Positions 40,624-50,960 of a DNA stretch of 64,000 nucleotides are shown in pieces. Under the pieces are notes generated by a model. The model saw nothing but the letters and a program-made list of their open reading frames with translations, searched no databases and was not told where the DNA came from. The stretch's first letter is position 1; every line of letters begins with the position of its first letter. Source of the stretch: Xiphydria camelus (Eukaryota > Arthropoda > Insecta > Hymenoptera > Xiphydriidae); the NCBI GenBank assembly GCA_963678675.1, contig OY783194.1, forward strand, positions 16,731,370 through 16,795,369, read 5' to 3'. Both the position numbers and the translations under genes were made by a program.

Positions 40624-42594
40624 ACATTTAAATTTTGTGAATCGAGTAAACATGCAAACTTTATTAATAATCAAATTACGCAAGGACATAAACAACGTCA
40701 AGGTCGACGTTATTCCAAGACTTTTAAAAATGAATGTTTGGCCATATACTTTGCCGGTCCTAAAGTGTATAAACAATATTTAATGAAACATTTTTGTCTC
40801 CCGGGTCCAGAAACATTGCGGAAATAAGTGCGAACAATTAAGATCGAGCCAGGCTTAGATAACCCTCAATTTTTTGCTTTATTGAAGAAGAAGGTAGATT
40901 GTTTTCCAGTTCGAGACAAATATTGTGTTATTTGTATAGACGAAATGAGCATCAAGGCAAACTTATTTTATGATCGTTCAAAAGATAGTGTTATTGGACT
41001 GGCCATCGGTGACTCAGGAAAACAGATTTTCAAGCCCGCTTGTACTGCCTGTGTACTAATGTTAAGAGGCATTGCCTCTAAATGGAAACAGCCTCTAGCA
41101 TACTTTTTATGCCATACATCTACTCCAGCCCAATTTCTAAAACAAATATTGGTAGAAGCTGTTGAGAAATGTAAAAATGTTGGACTAAATGTTTGTGCCG
41201 TAACAACCGATATGGGACCGAATAATTTGCAAATGTCAAATTTTCTTCATGTTTCTCCTACAAATTACGACTTTTATATACACGGTCATAGAATATTTTA
41301 TATTTTTGATGTGCCACATATCATAAAAGCTTTGAGGAACATGTTAATGAAATACAATTTCTACATAGACGGAAAAGTTATTTCATGGCAATACACATAA
41401 CGACATTTTATAAGGATGACGTAAAACATCCCGTAAGAGCAGCACCGAAATTGTGTGACTCACATATAAGACCTAACAGTTTTGAAAAAATGAAGGTGAA
41501 GTTTGCGACACAACTCTGTAGTGCCACTGTATCTGCAGGTATGAGTGTTTACATGAGGTTCGGCTATCTTCCTGCAGAAGCCGCTAAGACAGTTCGATTT
41601 GTAGAGAGGATAGACAAACTGTTTGATATTTTAAACTCCTCTCAAACTTCATCTCCAAAAAAGTATCATGGTGCCTTTACAGGGTTGCCACATCAAATAG
41701 ATTTTCTTGCAGACTGTTTGCATTTTTTTGAAAAAGTTGAGGTTCGATCTAAAAATAATAGTAATATTACAAATGCAGTAAAATTCATTAAATGCTTAAA
41801 AATTACCATCAATAGTATAATACAGTTATTCAACCATCTACGTTCAACTGCTAATTTTGATAGTCTTCTCACGCGGAGATTAAACCAAGATTGTCTTGAA
41901 AATCATTTTGGCAAGATTCGTCGAGAAAATGGCAACTGCATTAACCCAACACCTATCCAGTTTCACAGAACATTTAGAAAATTACTATACATTACTTTGT
42001 TTCACTCCGGGACAGAAAACTGCGAGGCAGATTCTGTGTGTGTGTGATGCCAATCTATTAAGACTAACAGATATAACTGAAACAGTACCTGACGAGAACT
42101 ACTTAATTGTTACTCCTCAACAATTTCAACAAAATCAAATTAATTTAGCAGATTATTCTACAAATGATGTTTTAGAAAAGAATTTTGTAAGATATGTTTG
42201 TGGATACTTGTTGAAAAAATGTGCACCGATTCATACCTGTGACACATGTGTGAAGTATAGTAAAGCGTATGATAAGCTAGACGATTCTTCACTGTATTGT
42301 CTTCTTAAAGCATATGAGAATAGTCAGGGGAATACACGTTTATTTGGCAATTTGATGATGCCACATGATGACTTTGTAACAATGGTTACAAAAGTTGAAA
42401 TTATATTTCAACAAAATTTTCAAGCCTCTGTAATTCACTCAAGCTTTTGTGACAGAATTTTTGAACAATGTAAAGCAATCTCATATTCCCATCCTTGTCC
42501 ACATTTTCCAACCGATTTTGTCATCAGATTATATTTAAGAGTCAGAATTTATTACACTCTCAAAACGATCAACAGAAACTTCAGAAAAATATAA
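40624..42594 (+). pseudogene. P-type transposase, catalytic and C-terminal part
   Basis: After a readable stretch (Y-F-A-G-P-K-V-Y, C-L-P-G-P-E-T-L) and an in-frame TAA at 40825-40827, the main frame reads I-C-I-D-E-M-S-I-K (first catalytic Asp), T-D-M-G-P-N-N (second), F-D-V-P-H-I-I-K-A-L-R-N-M-L, and, after a shift near 41390, L-N-Q-D-C-L-E-N-H-F-G-K-I-R (the late acidic site). A further shift near 42045 gives F-V-R-Y-V-C-G-Y-L-L-K-K-C and C-D-T-C, ending at 42594. These blocks match the RNase H-like fold with GTP-binding insertion of P element and THAP9. All catalytic blocks are recognisable but the gene is broken. Confidence 0.85.
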
Positions 42595-42647
42595 ATAAAA
42601 ATAAATTAATAATTTGGAGAAATCAGTAATCCAATGTTTCCTTCTAC

Positions 42648-42818
42648 GGTAGACCGAAGCGAATCGGATCATAGATCTGTATTTCTTAATTCGTGGTGAA
42701 AACGAGCATTTCGATCGTCCGTATTACTTCGTCGGAGAGGAATACGAATGATCGAAATGCTCATTTTCACCACGATTTCAGAAATACGGATCTATGATCC
42801 GATTCGCCTCGGTCTACC
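42648..42818. mobile_element. Fold-back MITE with GGTAGACCGA ends
   Basis: Arms 'ggtagaccgaagcgaatcgg' (42648) and the reverse 'ccgattcgcctcggtctacc' (42799-42818) run about 60 bases. Inner arms ('cgagcatttcgatcgt', 'acgatcgaaatgctc'-like) pair as well. It lies in the 3' trailer of the P-element transposase gene. No coding. Confidence 0.85.
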
Positions 42819-43284
42819 CTACTGTACATTTGTTTTAAATCAGACCCCATTTTTAATGTATTATTTAACGATACATAATTTTTGTGCAGGGTAACTAAAT
42901 TTGGATATACGTGTATTTTTCCGTTTTATAGCCTAGTATACTTTCCTATTTCATGTGAAAGGTCCAAGTTCCCAAATAACGTGCAGAACAATGTTTTTAA
43001 AAAATGGGGAATAACAATAAAGAGTCGAGCATGTAGTAGTTTTACATCACATGTAACTATGTATATATGTTAACTGTGTACATATATATGTATATATAAG
43101 ATAATTGTATATATTTGATAACTGTATATATGTTTTTGTACATTTCATTTATGTACTAATTAATATAATATTTTGAAAACAAAGCAAGCAACTTAATAAA
43201 TATTATTTTCTTTCTACGTTTTTTACTCTTCCTCAGCAATGTCAACTTAATTACCTATTCCGAGAAAGAGTTCCATTTTTTAAT
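42819..43284 (+). other. P-element 3' noncoding region
   Basis: AT-rich, with 'gtatatatgt' reiterations at 43060-43140 and no supported gene. Confidence 0.4.
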
Positions 43285-43598
43285 TTTAATAACCCCATTT
43301 CGGTTTTCTATTCATTCTAATCATGATCCGAATTAGGTGACATATTTTCTACATGTGCGTTCATTTTGAAGAAAAACTGTTCTCAAATTCATAAATACGA
43401 TACTGTACACACTTTCTAAAATGAAACAACTACTTTTAGTATGCGTCCCTGACTTCTCCCCCGAGCGAGTCGGAGACTACCGCAGTTCGGCCCTAATCTT
43501 TCCCGAAACAGAAAGAGACAGCACGACTCAAGGTCAACGGATCGGCGTTTCTAACTTCAAAGGTGCCGCGTGGGAGTTGGCTAGCTGTGTAAGCTGTG

Positions 43599-43605
43599 GT
43601 ATTAT
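43599..43605. repeat. P-element target duplication, right
   Basis: GTATTAT, partner of 37464-37470. Confidence 0.8.
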
Positions 43606-45005
43606 TGTCTTGTCCGATAAATTTGAAGGCAACTTGCAGAGAATCACGTACGCGTATTCGTAGTGTTCTCATCGCCATGTAGAGTAAGTGAGTCGGAGTA
43701 ACTCCTCGTCGATCGGTTCTTCGTAATTCGCTCGTAGCCATCATAAACGGAGTAACTCGTAGATCCTCCTTGGATGTCCTTAATTGACCGAGGTAAATGG
43801 AGGGGAAGGACAATTTTTCGCAGTGTTCATCAAACAAAATGCATTTTGGCAAATTATGTTCGCCAGGAGCAATGCGTAGATTTTTGTCCTCATTCCAAAG
43901 TAAAGTTTGCTGCTGAGCTATCAAACTTTCCTCGACCTCTATAACCTCGCTCACATCATCTCGTTGTATTGAATTTACTGCGGGTACTTCACCAGTAAAG
44001 AATGATTCATCCACTGTGATATTGTAATACTGGTATAATTCTTGATTGATTAAATAGTGCAGCCAAGTTTTAACCACACGTTTCTTTACCAACCCAATCA
44101 AGTAAGATGATCGATGTATGGTTTTTCGTGCTATATATACGTTAATACTATAATCATCATCAAGTTGTCGTGGAAGTACATGAACCATATTATTTATTGA
44201 TACAGGTACGTTAATCACCTGTCCCAGAATTCCATATTGGCCGTTACCATGTCGAAGTCTCCTGATTGTCATAAATGGTAGTCGTGGTGATATTAAACGT
44301 TCTGTTATGAGATCGAGCTCTGGTAAATGTTCTGGTTTCGTTGGATACACGAATCCATTAGATTTTGACAGCGTAGGTATTTTCATGCGGTTTAGCGCCA
44401 AATAACAAGTACCGCAGACTTTTGCATTCTCGAAATTCATGGATGGAAACTCCGCTGTGAGAAGATCCGTAGAATTAGTTGGAGGATTTCTGACATTATT
44501 TTCGTACCACAGGCGATCACAGACATTACAAATAGCGCCGAAATTATTCTTGTTAAATTGTCTGTCGAATTCCACGTGAGCGTTGATATTGGTCTCATAG
44601 CCGTTATAACGAACATTCTGCAGTGTTTCTGGAGCCTCTTGAGTAACGGACATCCTCTGTTGTCTGTCTTGCGCAGTATTGTTCAGTATATCTCTTGGCG
44701 AAGCTGTTGGTTCTATTTGATAATGATGAAGCCTCGGTTGTACAGAGTCAGCCGAAGTGGATTGCTCTGGCAGTGGTGGTTGTGGCAAAGTATTGTTAAT
44801 GAATAAGTTTAGTACTGCAGTGGATCTTAGTGCCTAAGAGAGTGAAGCAGAACCTGCTGCTGCACCAGGTATCACAAGCCCTTGTCTCTGGTGAGAGTTA
44901 TTGGCAATTGCAACCGCCTGATCTGGTGCTGCATTCTTCTGTTTCTCTTCTCGTTTCTTTTTTCTGTAGTTCCACATATAGTTTGCCTTCCTCTTCCTCG
45001 CAATG
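43606..45005 (-). pseudogene. Helentron N-terminal domain
   Basis: The minus strand from about 45003 encodes a basic start (I-A-R-K-R-K-A-N-Y-M-W-N-Y-R-K-K-K-R-E-E-K), a stop near 44836, then a long open frame from 44788. That frame has C-N-V-C, C-G-T-C-Y-L-A-L, the conserved L-I-S-P-R-L-P-F-M-T-I-R block, G-Q-V-I-N-V-P-V, V-L-P-R and a late F-P-S-I-Y-L-G-Q. This matches the domain that precedes Rep in Helitron proteins. The frame then runs into P-element sequence after G-Q-D-N-N. It probably helps recognise DNA or folds with Rep; its role is not known to me. Confidence 0.8.
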
Positions 45006-45299
45006 TCCGTAAAATATTAATCAGTAAGTAATTGAAACAGTTAAAACTACAAATTAGTAAATAAATGATTGTCGTGTACTAATGAAATATGTATACAGAA
45101 GAATAAAAGTATTCCGTATATTTACACTTACCAGCGGCATGTGACTCCATTGTAGATATAGGTTATGGAAGTCACGAATTGGTATCTTCTTCTAGTTTTA
45201 TTAGAAATCATAGTGCAGCCGTTGTTATACACTGAAACCAGTATAAAGATGTACGTTCTGGAGATAGAAGCGTCTATCAGTGGAATGGTGATGTTGTGA

Positions 45300-45553
45300 A
45301 GAATGGAAAGTACTCGCCGTTATTCTGAAATTCACGATTTCGAGGTTAGACGCTCCGATCTCTCGAATTGATACCGACTCGACTTGTACCGATATACCTA
45401 AATACCGACCAAAAGCCCGGCCGAAGGTAAATGTCAAGATCCTCTCGTTTCTCAGCGCATTTTTCTGTACCGACATGTAAAAGACTCGAGCACCGTCGGC
45501 AAATATTGCCGGAGGCACCTAACTGTCGCTTGTTGCGTTTCTTACGAGACATG
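45300..45553. mobile_element. Diverged member of the CCGCATGTCC MITE family (partial)
   Basis: It carries the family motif 'attcacgatttcgaggttag' and ends 'gagacatgcgg' followed by TA (45554-45555), like the gypsy-borne copy at 26423. The left boundary is not clear. Confidence 0.5.
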
Positions 45554-45694
45554 CGGTATAATCACTAATTAATTGAAACAGTTGAAACTACAAATTAGGA
45601 AATAAATGATTGTCGTGTACAATGAAATATGTATACAAAAGGTTAAAAGTATTCTGTATATTTACACTTACCAGCGGCATGTGATTCCATTGTA

Positions 45695-45962
45695 CCGTAT
45701 GTCCGTCTCTGTACTGGCCAGTTTGAAAGTTACCTTCGGATAGGCTTGGTCGGTAATCGAGACATTTATACCGTAATTATAATTATTTTCGTAATTTCCA
45801 TTATTCACAAATTCACAATTTCGAGGTTAGACGCTTCAATCTCCCGAATTGACATCAACTCTAACTGCCGACTCGACTTCTACCGTATAAAATGACTCGA
45901 GTACCGACCAAGCCTATCCGAAGATAATTTTCAAACTGGCCAGTACAGAGACGGACATACGG
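45695..45962. mobile_element. TA-target MITE with CCGTATGTCC ends
   Basis: TA at 45693-45694 and 45963-45964 flank 268 bases with inverted ends CCGTATGTCCGTCTCTGTAC and its reverse, extending about 60 bases. The matching place in the other tandem copy (about 45152-45156) reads 'ccattgtagatatagg' with no insert and a single TA. Confidence 0.92.
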
Positions 45963-46339
45963 TAGGTATAGGTTATGGAAGTCACAAATTGTTAAGTATC
46001 TAGTTTTATTAGAAATTGTAGTGAAAGCGTTGTTATACACTGAAAACAGTAGAAAGTTGTACGTTCTGGAGATAGAAGCGTCTAACCTCGGAATTGTAAT
46101 TTTGTGAAGAATGGAAACTACTCACCGTTATTATGAAATTCACGATTTCGAGGTTAGACGCTCTGATCCTTCGAATTGACACCGACTGTAACTACCGACT
46201 CGACTTGTACCGGTATGAATACCGACCAAGCCCGGCCGAAGGTAAATGTCAAGATCCTGCACCGAGCTCACACGGACACACACTAATGTCGTTAACATTT
46301 CCCCCACCACTCCCATGAAATCACTTCCAAGTGAGCCTA

Positions 46340-46655
46340 AAGATGTTTACACATCAAAAATTGATTAGTAATGCTACTGAAGCAGAAATTTATACTGCTG
46401 TACTTAGTAGGCGAATGAAGGTCAACGACATGTTATGTAATAAATGTCGACTTTCTATTTATATAAAACAGAAAAAAAGACCTCAGATTCCGAAAGTGAA
46501 CCTGATTTTTCTTCTGAATCATCGTCTAATGGACCAGAGTATCCGAAGTAATGTTTAAAACGAATGAAACTGAGGAGTACGTTAAAATTCCGATTAAAAG
46601 AACGATTGCCACTCAGCTACTTGTAACAGTATCGGGATTTCTGGGATAATATAAT
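46340..46655 (+). pseudogene. Relic of a transposon-associated protein with C-x2-C
   Basis: The frame T-H-Q-K-L-I-S-N-A-T-E-A-E-I-Y, N-D-M-L-C-N-K-C-R-L-S, and, in a later frame, E-E-Y-V-K-I-P-I-K-R-T-I-A-T resemble a motif set I associate with an insect transposase family (I-P-I-x-R-T-x-x-T-H). The gene is short and frameshifted. I do not know its function. Confidence 0.35.
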
Positions 46656-46660
46656 AAAAT

Positions 46661-47240
46661 ATGCATGTGAATGTGCTAATGGCAGAAGAACAGTTGGCTG
46701 CTGTTCTCACGTTTCTGCTATTGTGTACCTACTATTTATCAAATGCAAGATACTTATCAAAAATTATTCGACTAGCTGAAATACTCAGTAAAATGTTCAT
46801 GCGAAATGGAATCGTTCCCGTGGTAGACGAAAACAGCGACGAGGATTAAAATTGTTCTTCCGTCGAATATATAATTTGTAACTGGATATAAAAATAAGAC
46901 GAAGGGTCCTTACATATTTAATTTGCAACGAAGCAACCGCACTATAAAACATTTGTGGTTAAAAAAGCATACAAGAAAGTCTTTTTGAACCTGTTTCTTA
47001 ATGTAATATAATTTTTATAAAATGAAGAAGTGAGAGGCCAGAAGACTTACAGAATTGAAGCACCCCGTATCGTGAGACGTGAGCTTGTGTTCATAGTAAA
47101 AGAAGCATTGAAATAATAATAAATAAATAAATAACATCATTGAAAGACTGTTCCACAAAATTAACAATTATCTTATGCCGAATTGCCATATAAAAGTGGA
47201 AAAATTTCTTTGTAGTGAGTGTACAGTGTGTATCATATAT
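46661..47240 (+). repeat. Dispersed repeat family B, copy 2, with gene 3' end
   Basis: Reverse partner of 31266-31735. It includes the end of an open frame (M-R-N-G-I-V-P-V-V-D-E-N-S-D-E-D, stop 46847-46849), preceded by a helix L-L-L-C-T-Y-Y-L-S. The trailer contains 'aataataataaataaataa'. Confidence 0.8.
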
Positions 47241-47241
47241 A

Positions 47242-47435
47242 CCGAGTGTCCGCCGAGAAGCCCCACTTTTTGAATTTCCCTGACATTTGACTTCGGTAGT
47301 GGTTGGGTCGGCGCTCTAGTCCTGATAGGCCAACTCTAACTATCAGGCCTATCAGGACTAGAGCACCGACCCAACCACTACCGAAGTCAAATGTCAGGGA
47401 AATTCAAAAAGTGGGGCTTCTCGGCGGACACTCGG
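47242..47435. mobile_element. Near-perfect hairpin MITE, TA target
   Basis: CCGAGTGTCCGCCGAGAAGC... and its exact reverse form about 90-base arms around a loop of about 14 bases ('aactctaactatca'). TA flanks both sides (47240-47241 and 47436-47437). The strong pairing implies very recent insertion or ongoing homogenisation. Confidence 0.92.
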
Positions 47436-47439
47436 TATA

Positions 47440-48165
47440 TAGAATATAGGTGATGAGCCATGTACATTTGTTAATTTTTTCAATGAGGTATACTTCCGAT
47501 GAAATTGGAAAAATTATATGTTGTTAAGAACACTCCAATGAAAAAATGAGGAAAAAATGGTAAGTGTTCCAATTAATTATAACATAAAAAAATTGTTTAA
47601 AAACCACATTTTTTTCTCGAATTTTCAAAACAAAAAATTCAAGATATTTTTTTTTTGGAATTGGCTCTTTAGAAAGACTAATATATATTTTTTCATGAAA
47701 ATCAGTCGAGCCGTTCGGGAGAAAACAATGATTTTTTATTTTACTTCCCCCTCATAACTCCCCTTCTATAGCGATTGGGGGACTAAAAATTTAGGAGATT
47801 TAGTTTCTCATAGATGCCTATCGATGATATAAATTTTGTGCTGGTACACGTGGGGGCAGATTTCACATGCTTATTCACTAGGCCCTTTGGCATGAATCCG
47901 TCGATTTTAAAAAATCTCGCCCGCCATATTGGATCCGCCATCTTGAATGTTTGAAATTCGATTTCAGATTCCTGATCAGCGACCCAAGAAAACCCGTATA
48001 GCGAATTTAATTTAAGTCCATTAACTTTTTGAAAATTATGATCTCTTGATGGTTTTTTGAGATTAAAAAAAATATGACGTGATGGCTAAATTTTAACACC
48101 GGATTCACGATCAGGAGGTAAAATTACTACGGATAACATATATCGCATCAAATGTATACCCCACT
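47440..48165 (+). repeat. Dispersed repeat family A, copy 2
   Basis: Partner of 20120-20695 in opposite orientation. It contains 'cgccatattggatccgccat' and 'cgatcaggaggtaaaattac', and ends 'gtataccccac' plus a T-run and TGTGTG, where copy 1 has a CA microsatellite. No gene. Confidence 0.85.
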
Positions 48166-49975
48166 TTTTTTTGTGTGACTGTGTAATCGTTCGAACACTT
48201 CCAAAAGCACTATTTGGCGAGCTCTGAAACGGACTGGAATTTCTCGTTCATGAGGGGCCAGTCTCGCGATTAACTAAATGCGAAAGCAACGATACGATAT
48301 GGGAAATCACTATATGGTCCTCCCCGAAGAGCACGCACTCCGCACTTACGCGAAATTCGTCTTTCGAGACGAATGATACGATACGATAAATTAAGTGAAT
48401 GATACTCGGATACGTGTACAAAACGGTACGAAATAAGAAACGAAAATCAATCAGAAAACTTCGTGAGCTTTACAATAAAAATGGTTGAGACCTCCCAATC
48501 GAGAGTTCAGCGATCTCAAAAGTGTAAAATGAGTCTTGAGGTAGTACACCTTGCACATAAGACGCTGAGTGCGTCTAAGTGGCATAAGAGAGCGAGTCAA
48601 AAGAGAGCGAAATTCGGCGCACGCTTGGTGTTAGGAATCGCATTCCCCTACCCTTTAGCGTAATTAGCTCGGTACCTCATTGGTCGATACCCGTCTAACT
48701 TACGAATCTTCTTAAATCTTCGGAAACTTCTCGATTTTCGAGGGGTGCATCCAGGCTTCCTCTACGGGATAGACAGTATGGGACGATATCCGGGGTGGTA
48801 ATGATCTTTCCGGAGTTTCCGGTAGCAGACGGTACTTCTCGGTGGTACTTCCGAGTCAGACTCTATGAGTTCTATTGAATAAAGTATAATGCAGGATCTG
48901 TCTCGTGGTTGAGAGTCGCTGCCAGATTTTGCGAGGCTCGAGTCGCTGAGAGGGCGAATGAGAGCGTCTGGCGGTATCGGCCAATTACAGGCCGGGTCGG
49001 CGAAGTGTTCGTGCGAGAGCCTTCGTTGTCCCCAGTCTACGATGGTAGTTACTCGAGAGTAGTCGAACAACCTTTTGTAACACTGAACTCTATTTAAATA
49101 TAAATAAATAAAGCCTTACATAACTTCAATAAGTTCCCGGATCATCCTCAGTGATTCTATTCGTTCTGCCTGTTCTTATCCGATATTGAGAAGTTGGCCT
49201 CCATTCTCGTGGATCCATGATCGTCGGCGTCCCAAGTGTTGAGGTCCGGCGCCAGGCCGGGAAGTCTGTCGAGGATTTCTCGAACCCCAGGGGCATCGTT
49301 CACTTGTTGAGACAATCCTGGATTGGCGGCCTATTTGTTCACATTTCAAATTCTTTGCGATAGTTGCTGTAATCGGTAGGCAGAGCAGTAGGGGGTGTCC
49401 TATCTCTCGTCGTTATCCCTTGATGTCCTCTGTAGAGACTCTCGCCGGTGGTTGGAAAAGTACAACACAAAAATGATTAGCCCTCTGATAAATAAATCTA
49501 ACTATGGTTCTCTCGAGAGTCCGTCTGTACATGCGAAGTGCATTTATATTCGCCCTTATTGGCGGTAATTCTTTTTATGCTTCTGTTTGTGACGGAGCTC
49601 AAAAATGCAACATCACCGTACTTTATGTAGGATATATGTATTATATACGTATATTTTACGTGTCTATTTACGCGTATATTATACATACCGGGTGTTTACG
49701 CCCAGGCTCCGAGACTGGGTTGAGCTTAATTCAAATGTGCCGTATATGCGGACCAATACGAGTAGTGGCCCTGTGGGAAACTGGCTATCTGACTCCATGA
49801 ACGCCCCACGACGTGAAAGGAAAGAAGTAGAATACATCCATTAATGATGAACTACGTTTATTGTTCATGATGGAACAAGAGACAAAGGCTCCTCGAGCGC
49901 ACACGCACAGTCTGGAATAAAGGGTCTTACTGGAGCGGAAGGCTGAAGCGGATCCAACGAAAGACTCTAGACGAC
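48166..49975. other. No gene recognised; possible LTR or retroelement remnants
   Basis: The interval holds TACGATACGA-type text (48290-48450), an AATAAA near 49103 followed by 'gccttaca', and several short open frames with no recognisable domain. A polyadenylation-like site and a GC-rich stretch (49200-49330) would suit LTR-type leader sequence. No paired LTR, PBS or protease/RT motif was found. Confidence 0.3.
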
Positions 49976-49977
49976 TA

Positions 49978-50136
49978 GGGCCCCTTTCTATAACTCACTC
50001 GCAAGAGAAACGTATACGTTTCTTAGCGAGTAGACCAATCAGGACCCCCACCACAACGGAATACTTGATCCTGATTGGTCTATTGGCTAAGATGCGTATA
50101 CGCAACTTTGCGAGTGAATTTGAGAAAGGGGCCCCT
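49978..50136. mobile_element. Fold-back MITE with GGGCCCCTTTC ends
   Basis: 'ggcccctttctataactcac' and the reverse '...gaaaggggcc' pair for about 70 bases, with an inner 'gaccaatcagga'/'tcctgattggtc' arm. No coding. The target duplication is not clear because of the G/C-rich flank. Confidence 0.85.
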
Positions 50137-50960
50137 GGGGACTAACTGCCAGCGTGTCACTCGCACATTCGCCAGACGCTCGACCCCCCACTCTACCGAT
50201 GCGCGGCAAGGCTACATATGGTCCCTACAACCCTGTGGGGATCTGAGGATCTCCCACTGATTGCGTACGGAGTGGACGTGAGGAATGACATGATAGTTAT
50301 AAATTTAACGTCAATATATTTATTAACTATTGAGAATGACACAGTTAGCGTAGCTAGCGTAGGGAGCGTGGCTTGCGGAAGGAGCTGTGTTCAGAGAATG
50401 GGGCGGAAAGTGACTTCCGCTTCTATCTGGCGCTTCTAGCTTCTCCTCGCCAGAGGCGCGGAGATCGCTTGATCTCCGCGGTACACCCCCCCCCCCTCCC
50501 CTCCAAGTGCTTTCAAGCGGGAGCTTTGAAAATGACTTTCTTCTTATATATGTAAGGAAAGTATCCTTTATTTATCTGAATTTGGCACTTGGGTCGGGTC
50601 GGTAAATCAGACCTCCTATGGCACTGCAGGCGGCCGAGTTGCACAGTGGACACGTGGCGTTAGAATGACGATGTAAGCTACGAAGAACACACACGCCGTA
50701 ATAGTAAAGAATATAAAACTAAACGGCAGTTATCAAGAAACAACAAAGTGAATAACGACATTGAATGTCGTTTCTTTGTTTACAGGTAGGATTAATTAGT
50801 TTTAAGTTATTACATCGGTTTTGTTTGTATAAAATCAATTAGTTTAAGTTAGGTTAGGTTAAGGGTTTGTTTGTAGAAAATAATAAAATCTTTATTTACA
50901 GAGAAACGATTCGTGCGTTGTTCTCTCCATTATAAAATAATATTCACGTTGTAAATCACG
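50137..50960 (+). other. Leader upstream of the BEL gene; no 5' LTR identified
   Basis: It contains a C-run at 50485-50500, a short inverted repeat ('aacgacattgaatgtcgttt' at 50754) and 'gttaggttaggttaagg' at 50856. Two AG sites ('tttacag' near 50785 and 50900) could act as splice acceptors. Nothing here matches the LTR candidate at 55568-55762. Confidence 0.4.

Larger units (their letters stand above)
37471..43598. mobile_element. P-element-superfamily transposon inserted in the Helentron Rep gene
   Basis: Inverted termini CACAGCTTACACAGCTAG (37471-37488, and reversed at 43581-43598) continue, with some divergence near the tips, into subterminal arms (37535-37760 and 43285-43490) that are about nine-tenths identical. 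GTATTAT flanks both sides. The interior encodes a THAP finger, a leucine-zipper-like helix and a THAP9/P-type catalytic region on plus. Joining the flanks reconnects the Helentron N-terminal domain to its Rep. Confidence 0.9.
33344..45005 (-). mobile_element. Helentron (Helitron2-type) with Rep, helicase and endonuclease, split by a P element
   Basis: Minus-strand order: short basic N-terminus (44810-45005), Helitron N-terminal domain (43606-44790), Rep (36944-37470, after the P insertion), tyrosine region (36253-36723), helicase (34018-36150), endonuclease (33344-34090). The C-terminal APE-type endonuclease distinguishes Helentrons from canonical Helitrons. Frameshifts occur near 37015, 35150 and 33560, with a TAG at 34018-34020. 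Exact termini are not resolved. Confidence 0.85.
45020..46265. repeat. Tandem duplication (about 45025-45480 and 45565-46260)
   Basis: 'gaaacagttaaaactacaaa' to 'cagcggcatgtgactccatt' at 45030-45152 recurs at 45570-45692. 'ataggttatggaagtcac' to 'gttctggagatagaagcgtc' at 45155-45275 recurs at 45967-46082. 'cccggccgaaggtaaatgtc' closes both, at about 45417 and 46229. The second copy contains the MITE at 45695-45962; the first has the empty site. No coding sequence is supported. Confidence 0.85.

Noticed and set aside
39846..42594. Domesticated host THAP9-like gene
   Set aside because: It lies inside matched terminal repeats with a target duplication and has several stops and frameshifts.
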